64,000 nucleotides of DNA from Oegoconia quadripuncta (Eukaryota; Arthropoda; Insecta; Lepidoptera; Autostichidae). Location of the stretch: positions 18,721,771 to 18,785,770 of the forward strand of contig OX438743.1 of the NCBI GenBank assembly GCA_949316235.1, in the 5' to 3' direction. Within the stretch, counting starts at the first letter, position 1. Each line of letters begins with the position of its first letter. Both the position numbers and the translations under genes were made by a program. Below the pieces are notes generated by a model. The model was not told where the DNA came from, searched no databases, and worked only from the letters and a program-made list of their open reading frames with translations. Positions 34,401-42,678 of this stretch are shown one piece after another.

Positions 34401-37400
34401 TTCGGAAGAGTTGATAGAGGAGAGATAAGGCCGCTTAATTGTTTTATTTTTCAATTGATGTGTGTGTATTAAGTCAGGTATTGGAAAGCAACACTCACGT
34501 GTGGGATGTTTCCTGGTGGCGGAGTGCGCGCGGCGCGTGTGCTGGTGGGCGTTGGGCGGGGCGTGGGAGTGGGCGTGGGAGTGGGCGTGGGGCGCGGGCG
34601 CGGGCCGGGACGGTGCCGAGTGGTGGGCGCCGCGCCACGCCTTGCCGCAGCGCGAGCGGAACCACGCGCGGGACATTAGCGCAGACATATGCACCGACGG
34701 AGAGATATCTGTGGAAATCATATCAATAATCAGTTCAGTAATGGGTGATGTAGTAGAAATATCTTATACAGGTGGTTAAATTATTCATTCATTTGCATAC
34801 CTAGGCGCACATATCCTGCATTATTGGATATTGTCCTACCCAGAGGGGAGCCCTACTGCATTCCAGGGCGCATACGTGTTACCAAATTTTGCGATCGAAC
34901 GAATTATTAGCGATCGAACACAACAATTTTTACGTAGTACGACGGCGATGACGGAGAGCGCGTTTGAAGCTCCTAACCAACACAACTTCAACATCCATAA
35001 TACAAGCGTGGTTGCTTAGTGTGGAACTAGATGGCGTTGTGTGTGTGTCCAACCACGTGTGCAGGGAGCGGTACCTGCGGCGTCGCTGAGCACGGGGTGG
35101 AAGGCGGGGTCGACGCGCGCCACGCGCAGCGCGGGCGGCAGCGCCGACAGCGGCCCTGTGTGTGCAGGGAGCGGTACCTGCGGCGTCGCTGAGCACGGGG
35201 TGGAAGGCGGGGTCGACGCGCGCCACGCGCAGCGCGGGCGGCAGCGCCGACAGCGGCCCTGTGTGTGCAGGGAGCGGTACCTGCGGCGTCGCTGAGCACG
35301 GGGTGGAAGGCGGGGTCGACGCGCGCCACGCGCAGCGCGGGCGGCAGCGCCGACAGCGGCCCTGTGTGTGCAGGGAGCGGTACCTGCGGCGTCGCTGAGC
35401 ACGGGGTGGAAGGCGGGGTCGACGCGCGCCACGCGCAGCGCGGGCGGCAGCGCCGACAGCGGCCCTGTGTGTGCAGGGAGCGGTACCTGCGGCGTCGCTG
35501 AGCACGGGGTGGAAGGCGGGGTCGACGCGCGCCACGCGCAGCGCGGGCGGCAGCGCCGACAGCGGCCCTGTGTGTGCAGGGAGCGGTACCTGCGGCGTCG
35601 CTGAGCACGGGGTGGAAGGCGGGGTCGACGCGCGCCACGCGCAGCGCGGGCGGCAGCGCCGACAGCGGCGCGGCGGGCTCGCACGGCTCCGCGCGCCCCG
35701 TGCACACCGCGCAGCTCTCCACCAGGTAGCGGCAGCTGCATCTGTAACGGCGATGCATAGTGTAAAAAAAATAACGATAGTTCATTTCGTTCTCAAAGTA
35801 GTGGACAGTTTCCTGGTAAGTATGAATACTTGTGTTAGAAAACACCGCAGGTAGTCGGGTATGAGAATCAATAGTTAAATTCGAGCATTTATAAATAAAT
35901 AACAATAAGAGAAAAGAAAGTGTGAATGTCTGTGTGATTGTGTATGCGTGTGTGCACGAACGAATGCATGCATAAGTGGTGTGTAGATGAGAGGGTATAT
36001 AGGTGAGTAGGTAAATAATGTGGAAGTGTGTTCGCAAAGTTATGTAAACTTATCATTTTGTTGACAGATGTTATTTAATTTATAGTGAGTCATTGCTATT
36101 GGTTGTATGTGCGGCTGTTCCAGCCCCCGTAGCATGACATCGTTAGTCGCGCGTGAGTAGATGACAGTGATATAGTTGTATATTTCGTCCAATAGAATGA
36201 GCAGGACAAATGTTATCTCGCGCGACATAAACGTTTATCGTGCATTATCATAGTGCAGGTCATCAGAGCCCTGTATTTGCCACCGTTGCCGAGCTATTGT
36301 GATCGCCGCTAATGTACAGTTTACCGCTGTGAAAAATTGCAGTACTTTCCTGGCAGCGATAGTTTTTATCTGAGCAAGGTGTAATGAGTGGCAACCCAGG
36401 CCACACTTACGGCGACATAGTCATACCGATTGGTCTATTGAACCCTGCCTTCGAAACCACAGCAGCGAGTTAGAAATCCACAAATGGTAAGTGTTCTATC
36501 TTTCTAAATCTATCGACGCAACTTCGTAAAGGGGCGGCTGTATAGACCGTGCTGCGCGGTGTCTTTTTGAGAAAATCCGTGCCGTATCCGTTCGACGAGC
36601 ACGTTAAATATCTGGTCATGGTTGTTTTTGATAAAAAGCAGCCGTAAAACTAAATCGGTGGCCTACAGAAGCGGTATTCGTCCAACACAAATCCCTCAAT
36701 CTCCACTTTCCCCAAGTGGTAAATTATGGCCCATACCCACTACTAGTAAAAGGAGGCTATGCCTCAATAGTGGAGACGTAAATCTGTTGATGCGTCTGAT
36801 TGTCTGATGGTGTACGGTCTACCAGATGGCATTTTTGTGTGGATTGGAATCCCACGATCGACCTGTCAATATGTTAAGCGTTCAATGTAGGTACAATGGT
36901 TGCTTGGTCAACGTATGGTGGACTGTACATAACTGCAGGCTGTGGCTGAAAATCAGCGGCCGCTAGTTCCCAGCAACTATATGCTGAGCTACAGACCTTT
37001 TTGTTATAATTAATTAAAGTAATTTTATATTTCGGTTTTTATTGTTTTCTTGGCAAATAAAGATTTTTATTATTATTATTATTTGTTAATACAGCATATA
37101 CGACCGTGCGCACTCAGATACAACGCCCACAACGCTCATAGACTAACCTGACATCTGACGGCTTCGCGGCCTTATTGGTGGCTATGTGCAGGTTATGCAT
37201 CTGCAGCAGCTTCCGTTTCTTGAAGGTCTCGCGGCGCAGAGGGCGGTGCCGGGCGCAGGACTCCGCCTCGCCGGGCAGGGCGCCCTGGTACGCGGCCGGC
37301 TCGCCCTCAAACTGCACGGGGCCCTTCGCCTCGCGGACCTGGCCACAAAACTTAATGCTTATCCTAAAGAAGACTCACTCCTTAAAGATTTTCCCATGCT

Positions 37401-40400
37401 AATGGGCGGACCGGGATTTTTTTTTTAATGCACAGCATGGTTAGTACTTGACCTCAACCAGGAACAAATTTGGGGGACTGGTTTTTTTTTTTTTTTTTTT
37501 TTTTATGGTTAACTGGATACGCATTTGACCACAATCTCACCTGATGGGAAGTGATGATGTGGCCGAAGATGAAGCACGCGATCTCAGTAGATGCCTATTC
37601 ACCCTGCTCTTGAAGATCCCAAGGTTGTAGGATTCAGGAAAGACTGACGCCGGAAGGGAGTTCCATGCCTTGGCTGTTCGCATTATGAATGAAGAATCGA
37701 ACCGCTTAGTGCGAATGTTCGGTATGTTAACTACATACGGGTGGAATCCCTCCCCGCGCCTAGAAGTCCGGTTATCTTATCTCTTACAACCGGAACACAA
37801 CAACATTGCTGCTTGGCGGCAGATTAAAATTTTGGAAAAACCACATTACTAATATATCACTAATATGGCATAAAAAATGCCATAGTCGATGTAAAAACTG
37901 GTTATAATGATACTTAGATTCACTGCACTTTATGGAGAACAAGCTTTAACAAAAACATCAAAAAAAACACAACGCCTCAATTTTACAAAATTCCATATCA
38001 GATACTTCAAGCTAAGGTCTCTCCTACAACGCGCTGCAAGTGGGTCTGGGCAGCCTTTACAAAATCTATACAAAAATAGCCTTCCCCAGCACCGACAAGC
38101 TGGGCAGATCGGTGATCAACACAGATAGGAGCTCCATACTAAAGTTGCTGCCCATCACCAGTTGTTGCTATTTTGCTGGAAAGATACAGGTTGGGCCATT
38201 TTCTCGTCTGCCGGGGACCACATCACATAGCTGATTATTACATGTACAGACCTGTTTGTGCAGGTCGCTGTGCTGCCGTATCTTGTACTCCAACTCCTGC
38301 ACCTGCGCCTGAAGCCAGCTCCAGCGCGATGCGATCGACGCGCGCGCACGCTGCCACGCCCAAAGCGCACGCTTCTCACTGCAAACAAAACCTTATCGTT
38401 AAAACTTTTTGGTATCACTTTATTATTGGTTGATTTAGGAATAAACAGTTAATCACAAAATGTTTCTATCTGACATTAATTAACAGTCATTGAGTTCCCC
38501 GTCTATGCTAATGGGTGTACACTATAAATGCATATTGTATAACACTTCAAGTAGGTACAATAGCAGAGTCAGCCAAAGGCCATTCAATAAAAAGACACTC
38601 AATGTCTTATAAAAAGACTTCTTAATTTAAGAGAGCTCGATTTCAAAAATAGACTCAGACACATAAGGCATACCAAACATAGCCTGTGGCCTACTTCACC
38701 TATTGCTGAAACGTTTTTTTAAATTTGACCAGTGTTTTTTCATCTCTTCACAAGTCTGTTGAGTAGGCTCTAGACCTGATGCTAATGGACCCGAAATTAA
38801 ATATTATTGTGTTTTAAGTGAAAAGAGATGCAATAACAATTTAAAATATTTTCGATTAGAGTCAACTACATAAATATTCATAAAGGGCCTTTTTAAATTG
38901 TAACATGTCATCCATTAAAATTATATCATCCATAGTTATGTAAAATAACCATCTAACCTAAACAATTATTTCAGAAAGTTTTACATATAACAGTATAACA
39001 TGAATAAGTAGCATGCTAGTAATGGAAAATTTACAAAACCCCTCCAGAGTCCCCAACATTAGTATTATTGTGTAATATGCTTATTATGCAGATGCACAAT
39101 TCACCTATGCCTGTTTTACTGTAAAGTTAACTGGAAGAAATCCCACAATGGGTTCAGTTCGCCTTCATACCTACTAGTGCATTTCTATTGTACAATAATA
39201 TGTATGACCAACTAAGTCTCCCCAAATCTAAATGTTATTGAGATAAATAAATCAACTGTGTTTAACAAATTTTTTGAAAAATCCGATTTTTTTTTGTCCT
39301 AGTCAAATCGTAATAATTGGTTCACCTATTTATTAATAAAACACATTCATCGATAAAACAGCGCGACACTATTGCTCTTTAAAGCTAAATATCTTTAAAA
39401 TAGCTATACCAATATTCATCAAACATAGCTAAGAACCATCTCACAAATATCAGCTATTGAAATTAAAATTATTTGTAAAACAGCTGTTGGTTTTCCCAAG
39501 AGAAAAAAAAAATCTATTTATAAATTGGTTCAGTTGTTTGTTTTTTAAAATTTATAACAACACTCTTATTTATATTGGGGGCTAAAAATATAAAAATAAA
39601 TATATATGAAAGCCTAAACTTTGATTATTTTCTTATCTTTTTTTTCATTTGAGGCTTTTCCTTCCTCTTCCTTCCTTCCTCTTACAGAGATAAGCTCGCC
39701 TTTTGTGTATTGTAATTCCTGTCCTATATTTGTTCAATTTATGTTTGTATACTTATATGCAATAAAGTGTTCAATAAATAAATCTCTTTTTGCAATGGAC
39801 AATCCAACAAGTTTATACAGACTGACAGCACAGCTATAGCAGCATTATGATTTATGAATAAGATAATAATAATATAATAAACTTTTTATGCACAATGAGT
39901 TAGCAGTTGAACACAATTTACTGAAGATGGAGCAGAAATATTTGGTGGACTGGATATTGGATCTTAAACGGCCGGAACACAACAAACAATGCTATTGTTG
40001 CTTTGAATTGTTAGTGTTGCTTGGTGGCAAAGTTAGATAAGATGTTGGTAGCTGGCCAGGAAGACATTTAAAATTGCCCTACTGTCAACCAAACTGTACA
40101 TCTCTATCAGTCTCCAATTTATTTAACATAGCTCTTACACATAGTAATAAACATAAACTGATATTTAGTAACTATTATTTATATGAAGCAAATGTGGATG
40201 TAAGTGTTGGTAGGGCAAGACCATGGTAAACATACGATGATCAAATGGGGGACATCTTAAGGAAAGGTCAAGGCAAGAGTAAAAACCGATGAGCATGTAT
40301 GAACAACCTTATGAGAATGAATGAAAAAAGAGGTGTGTCAGAATTGTAGCAAGTGGAAGTCTATGATCTTTGTCTACCCCTATGTATCATTATTTACACA

Positions 40401-42678
40401 TTTTATATGAAAGCTTGGTGAGATATCTTGCTTATACATATTGAAGCTAACAATACAGAAGGGGCGACAAAATGATGTCTAATCTATAAACTTGAAGTCA
40501 ATGAACAATATGGTGGTATGTATGAAAATTTTAAAAATAATAAATTTTCATACTCATTTTTGTGATTTGTTTGAAAGGGGTTCCTTTAGTCACAAATCAC
40601 AAAAATGTGTATGATGATTATATTGAAATACATTTTCCTCTGTGTTGAGTGTGTGGCATGTTCCATTACCTAAAGGCCTGACATTAACTTTATTTATTCA
40701 GTGGATCACCAAAATATACTTTATTCTATTTCTAAATTCTCATTGTAATATATTGGTAAATACAGAGAAAAGGTATCTAACAAAGTATTTCTAATGTAGT
40801 GTTCCAATTTGGACTGATAACCTTATCTAGGCTGCAGCCAACCAAGTCAATAAAACCAAGGTACCAGTATCACAACATTAACTTTTTTACCAAGTAATTA
40901 AATAGAAAAGAAACTAATTAAAACAGTACCTACAGAAAAAATCAAAACAAATCCACAGCCAATGATCAGTTTATTCTTGAAAGGTACATGCAAGATGTTG
41001 GTCATTGATTTGATTATATGAGAAATACAAATGTAGACAAAGCAGGCACTTGAATAATATATATTATCCTACCTAACTAATGATTATACCTACCTAACTA
41101 ATAGGTGGGAATCCACCTACCCAAAAGAAAACAAAGGATCTCTTCATATTTTCATTTTAATGTCATTAGCCCATCTCTCTTAACACAAATGATGCAACAG
41201 CTTGTAATTTGGTTAGAAAGTTTGTTTGCCCCAATTTCATACCCCAACAATAAGTTTCCCTGTTGTAACATGACATCATCTATTAATTACTTGTAGAAAA
41301 TTTACATAATAAGAAAAAAATAAATGTATACAGAAGGCTTTAATTTTAGTTAGACCTAACAGTGAGAAAATATGAATCAAACAGCTTTCTTTTGGTAGAC
41401 AAAAAATTCGTTTTAGGCACAAGGGGTCCAGTATTAAGGCTCATCATGCTAGAACACTCAAACGCTTGTTAAGTTAAATCATTTATGTTGCTTTGAATGT
41501 CAATATAAAAGTGACAGTGATACTTTTCAGTATTCGGGCATTAACAAGGGAGAGCTTGAAAAGGTTTCACTAAGTTGAAGACAGAAATGGTTCCAAACTG
41601 TTGCAAAAACATACATAAAAAAAATACGCCCCAAATACAGAACCTCCTCCTTTTTTTAATTCGGTTAAAAAGGCTTAAGCCTCCAAACCTAATTAACAAT
41701 GTTCACTATTGAGTCTTTTTATTCGATGCTCCCTTAGCAACACTACACCCCAATCTTCTCTTTACATACATATACTAAGCTCGAAATCATGACAAAACAA
41801 TAGATATGAATATAAGTTATGTTATTTTATACTCACATAGGCATGTGCTGCTGATGGGGGTTGTTATATATTACTGCCTCATCATTGCTCTCTGCACCAG
41901 ATGACGAAGCTGTTGCATCAGAGTCTAGCTCATGTTTCACCACCGACAAGTGAGACCTCAGCGCTCCGGCAGTATCCTGGAGACCGGAGAGAGTTCCCGA
42001 TGGTATCCCAATTGATGCGGAACGTGATGCATCACCTTTAGATGTACCAGCATGATAATATTTAGGTCCAACCACAGTACGAGAAGCAGCACTGGCTTGC
42101 AATGCCGAAGTAGTCTCAACCCTTTTCAACAGTGCTTTCAAACCCATAGGTCTACCACCACCATCCTTCCTTGCACCACGGGTACATTTTTCAAATGTCT
42201 GTGCAGCTTCCTCTGATATTCTTTTTCCAATTGTTCTACCTTGCAATATTCGCAATCGTCTTTGTAAGAAAGCACATCTACGTTCAAGCCGTGTCTGTAG
42301 CAATTTTATTTTGTCTTCTGCACCATCACCCTCGGAATCAATGGTCTCAGTCAAATCAAAACCAGAGAGTGGAAAGATATTATCAGGGTCACCTGTAGAT
42401 AGCGCATCGCCACCACTCTCCAAAGTCTTGATGGCTTGGAGCAAATCTGCTTGAGCTAAATCACTGCTGCCTAGTTCAACCAAAATTTGTTCCATTTCCT
42501 GTGAGTCTTTGGCAAGACTAGGTTGAGTTTGCAGACCCATATCATCCTCGTCCATGGATATCGAGAGGTTATCGACGGACGCAAGCGCCCGTCTTCGGTG
42601 GGATAACTGCAGGTTAGTCTCTTGTGCCGCGTTTGGATCGAAGGGCTCTCGGGGCGGTCGCGAGAGCGCCGGGGCCAT
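22449..42678 (-). CDS. nsl1: NSL complex scaffold NSL1/KANSL1 (PEHE domain)
   Basis: Ten coding exons join in phase to 767 aa: 42678-41837, 38378-38252, 37338-37148, 35741-35590, 34708-34499, 30471-30387, 29898-29764, 28851-28770, 24557-24330 and 22700-22449. KANSL1 scaffolds the NSL histone acetyltransferase complex (MOF/KAT8) at housekeeping promoters. Diagnostic segments: coiled coil ERRCAFLQRRLRILQGR in exon 1; SRWSWLQAQVQELEYKIRQ (exon 2) matches SRWNWLQAHVSDLEYRIRQ of human KANSL1; HPVLSDAA-DISPSVHMSAL across exons 4-5; PEHE domain in exons 7-9 with SYDIDNIVIPQSVAA, YKEIITPKW and EEDISEAAVAARHSRAE. Exon 5 is histidine-rich and exon 6 has an AT-hook-like KRGRPP. The start at 42678 is the first ATG after an in-frame TAG. 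Oddities: exon 4 ends in a 103-bp tandem array; exon 9 needs a GC donor; introns carry many transposons. The human protein is longer at its N-terminus. Confidence 0.93.
22850..23070 (-). repeat. tRNA-like SINE, minus strand
   Basis: The complement of GGGAATCGAACCCGGACCTC is a tRNA B-box (GGTTCGATTCCC) preceded by a tRNA-like head. The body TATGAGGGAGTATGGGCCAT, then AGTCCACAAAGCTGGCCCAA and TGCGGGTTGGGGACTTCACA, is a widespread Lepidopteran repeat type. It lies in the last intron of nsl1. Confidence 0.6.
23107..23158 (-). repeat. Truncated copy of the CCATGACAG-type MITE
   Basis: GCATGACAGACGCAATAAAC, then GTTTATGTCGCGCGAGATAA and TATTTGTCCTG match the left half of the MITE at 18770. It stops abruptly where the SINE at 23166 begins, so the SINE truncated or replaced its right half. 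Confidence 0.6.
23166..23445 (-). repeat. SINE family B (tRNA head), minus strand
   Basis: The complement of the right end reads CCGCCTCCGTGGCTCAATGT...GGAGGTCGCGGGTTCGATCC, a tRNA-like head with A-box (TGGCTCAATG) and B-box (GGTTCGATCC). The body includes GGTAGGGCATTTTAAATGTC and GATAGCCAGTCCCCCAAATG. Other copies: 33866-34195, 37425-37827 (interrupted), 39935-40106, 44263-44311 (end only), 56945-57205 and 62933-63218. Confidence 0.75.
23620..24323 (-). mobile_element. 5'-truncated LINE (family A) against nsl1 exon 9
   Basis: On the minus strand the frame reads VYFSYFHSILTYGILLWGN, VLQKRAVRAIYKLGPR, then NSDIHNVNTRYKNKLAVHAS and [20 protein letters not shown], the C-terminal part of a CR1/Jockey-like reverse transcriptase. 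The family A 3' tail follows, ending at about 23620. The left truncation point lies within about 10-20 nt of the end of nsl1 exon 9 (24330). The copy is a fragment and cannot move by itself. Confidence 0.85.
24738..24812. repeat. TG-rich simple repeat
   Basis: Imperfect (TG)n and GTGTG-containing sequence, for example GTTTGTGTGTGCCTGTGTGT. Degenerate microsatellite in the nsl1 intron. Confidence 0.8.
24813..26247. other. nsl1 intronic sequence, nothing recognised
   Basis: AT-rich intron between exons 8 and 9. A GC-richer patch at 25790-26010 gives a 75-codon minus-strand frame that does not resemble a known domain and has no visible exon boundaries supporting it. Confidence 0.4.
26248..28431 (+). 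mobile_element. Intact Tc1/mariner-superfamily transposon, long TIRs
   Basis: A 2184-bp element starts TACAGGGCGTCCCAAAGTTA and ends with the inverted complement, flanked by TA duplications (26246-26247 and 28432-28433). The inverted arms are about 275 bp long and nearly identical (about 26248-26524 and 28160-28431), unusually long for this superfamily. Between them is a complete transposase frame (27022-28083). Both arms contain a tRNA T-arm-like stretch, GGTTCGATTCCCAGCCGAAG (28273-28292 and its complement near 26386). Inserted in nsl1 intron 8, on the strand opposite to the gene. Intact frame and similar arms suggest recent arrival. Confidence 0.9.
27022..28083 (+). CDS. Tc1/mariner-like transposase, 353 aa
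   Basis: Cuts and pastes the element whose inverted ends flank it. A helix-turn-helix region includes VSKSKIHRVLKKHGF (about 98-112). The DDE_3-type catalytic core follows: D156 in IIWTDES, D246 in FQQDGAPAH, and D287 in RSPDLTPLDFFFWG. Forty residues separate the second and third aspartates, so spacing is DD40D rather than mariner's DD34D. The frame has no stops. The start at 27022 is preceded by a 60-bp tandem duplication (26913-26972 and 26973-27032) that copies the start region. The upstream ATG at 26962 opens a 15-codon frame ending at 27007-27009, so it would act as an upstream ORF. Probably functional, but nuclear activity cannot be judged from sequence. Confidence 0.9.
   Translation: MAYQVSFDLTEAYFLNDKDISRSLRWYGVKYPDRQIPSRKVLKRLVNNLKTLGRFDKRPREPQQENHTINDEELGILIYFSAFPKASVREGEHEIGVSKSKIHRVLKKHGFKSYVEGRLVQKLLPGDTERRKNFCLDIQARLLEDPNFLDNIIWTDESNFSNNGMYNRNNNRIWSKENPLRVTETNNQVRFSLNCWCGLLKNRVFLIHFYQGTLNTEKYLGILQILRDKIRNHSAAEQENLIFQQDGAPAHNSRRAADFLNECFPTWIGTNGPIRWPARSPDLTPLDFFFWGYVKDMLYKKRYENVGELQTELCHITSSVHHKMIRKSTGSGLIKRLAICVRQEGSHFEHLIN
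28925..28982. repeat. CA/CATA-rich simple repeat
   Basis: Imperfect repeats of ACACA and CATACATA in the nsl1 intron. Confidence 0.6.
29150..29265 (-). repeat. Dispersed repeat (CACGCCGGTTCCCGTAGGGG family)
   Basis: TAACGTCACGCCGGTTCCCG, TAGGGGTAGGCAGAGACCAC and CCTCTTTTGCTTCATTCACT recur, diverged, at 30716-30832, reverse-complemented at 40262-40385, and in part at 17325. It is a widespread type of Lepidopteran retroposon tail. Orientation is uncertain. Confidence 0.6.
29983..30329. mobile_element. MITE, second copy of the GGTC(C/T)TTACCTATGAAA family
   Basis: Inverted ends TTGGGTCTTTACCTATGAAA and TTTCATAGGTAAGGACCTAA flanked by TA. Shares its interior, flipped, with the copy at 8097-8471. 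Lies in nsl1 intron 6, next to exon 6. Confidence 0.8.
30716..30832 (-). repeat. Dispersed repeat, second copy
   Basis: GTCACGCCTGTTTCTCGTAG, GGCAGAGACCATAGACTTCG and CCTCTTTTGTTTCATTCACT match the repeat at 29150-29265. Confidence 0.6.
31259..32702. repeat. Intronic satellite, 71-bp unit, about 20 copies
   Basis: The unit contains GTTTAAGAGAAATATTGGTT, GCTACAAAGATCTTGACTTC and AAAAAGTCTAAATGACGGGT and repeats head-to-tail. I count 20 occurrences of AAGTCTAAAT spaced 71 bp (75 bp where an extra AAAT follows GAGAAAT). Units differ at diagnostic sites (GATCTTG, GATGTTG or GATCTCG; TTGCTA, TTGCCA or TTGCCT). Variant blocks recur in order, showing duplication of multi-unit segments. It lies in nsl1 intron 5. 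No spacer/repeat structure, so it is not a CRISPR array. Confidence 0.95.
32759..33395. repeat. Inverted repeat enclosing a hAT-like element
   Basis: The left arm (32759-32810, containing CTGATTACGAATAACTTTCC and GGAACCATAGCCGAATTC) and right arm (33344-33395) are inverted copies of about 52 bp. The hAT-like element inserted between them. The outer structure may be an older MITE or an inverted duplication at the satellite edge. Confidence 0.7.
32876..33313. mobile_element. Non-autonomous hAT-like element, 438 bp
   Basis: Terminal inverted repeats TAGTGATGCAACGGA and TCCGTTGCATCACTA are flanked by a perfect 8-bp duplication ATCGTAAT (32868-32875 and 33314-33321). An 8-bp target duplication with TAGTG-type ends is characteristic of the hAT superfamily. 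Subterminal GGAAACGGAAAC-type repeats lie at both ends. There is no transposase frame. Confidence 0.85.
33525..33692 (+). repeat. LINE 3' tail (family A), plus strand
   Basis: AAAAAGAGCAACCTCTCGAG, TTTTGAACAAGCAGTAGCTT and ATAAAGCATCTTTGACTTTG match the tails at 11161 and 56660. Confidence 0.75.
33866..34195 (-). repeat. SINE family B, near full length, minus strand
   Basis: The most complete copy. From ATGCACGGCGGTTTCGTACT to AAGCCACGGAGGCGG, with the tRNA-like head at the right end. The B-box here is damaged (GAACTAACC instead of GATCGAACC on the plus strand). Confidence 0.75.
35064..35668 (-). repeat. nsl1: 103-bp tandem array of an nsl1 exon end plus splice site
   Basis: Units start at 35064, 35167, 35270, 35373, 35476 and 35579. 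The last is cut at 90 bp where it merges into the unique part of exon 4. Units appear identical. On the minus strand each holds an 81-nt exon copy encoding PLSALPPALRVARVDP and AFHPVLSDAA, a GT donor (CGCAG|GTACCG) and, 22 nt later, an acceptor-like CACACAG. Because 103 is 1 modulo 3, successive units fall in successive frames, and all three are open throughout. Only the first-copy donor (exon end 35590) and the fourth-copy donor (35281) keep the downstream exon in frame. Confidence 0.92.
36132..36252. mobile_element. MITE, flipped copy of the CCATGACAG family
   Basis: GCATGACATCGTTAGTCGCG...GACAAATGTTATCTCGCGCG, then ACATAAACGTTTATCGTGCA is the reverse complement of the copy at 18770-18892. 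Lies in nsl1 intron 3. Confidence 0.7.
36640..37083 (+). repeat. Non-LTR retrotransposon 3' tail ending in TTA repeats
   Basis: Contains AAAAGGAGGCTATGCCTCAA, TAGTGGAGACGTAAATCTGT and a final GGCAAATAAAGATTTTTATT followed by (ATT)n at 37068-37083. Typical microsatellite-like end of a LINE or SINE. The 5' limit is uncertain. Confidence 0.55.
37425..37827 (-). mobile_element. SINE family B interrupted by a LINE fragment
   Basis: The SINE body is present at 37425-37480 (up to TTTGGGGGACTGG) and resumes at about 37771 (TTATCTTATCTCTTACAACC). Between them lies a minus-strand LINE end: poly-T at 37481-37504 (its poly-A tail) and, reverse-complemented, a frame reading RTAKAWNSLPASVFPESYNL and GIFKSRVNRHLL, a reverse transcriptase C-terminus. 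The LINE therefore inserted into an existing SINE in nsl1 intron 2. Confidence 0.75.
37828..38251. other. nsl1 intron 2, remaining sequence
   Basis: Non-coding sequence between the nested retroposon and exon 2. No feature is supported. Confidence 0.4.
38379..41836. other. nsl1 intron 1 (3.5 kb)
   Basis: AT-rich intron. A partial family B SINE lies at 39935-40106 (GGAACACAACAAACAATGCT, GATAAGATGTTGGTAGCTGG) and a reverse-complemented dispersed repeat at 40262-40385 (AGGTGTGTCAGAATTGTAGC). No coding region is supported. Confidence 0.5.

Noticed and set aside
35041..35854. Five overlapping plus-strand frames of 78-127 codons with identical protein repeats
   Set aside because: They are antisense readings of the GC-rich 103-bp nsl1 exon array. 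The minus strand carries the conserved protein and splice sites.
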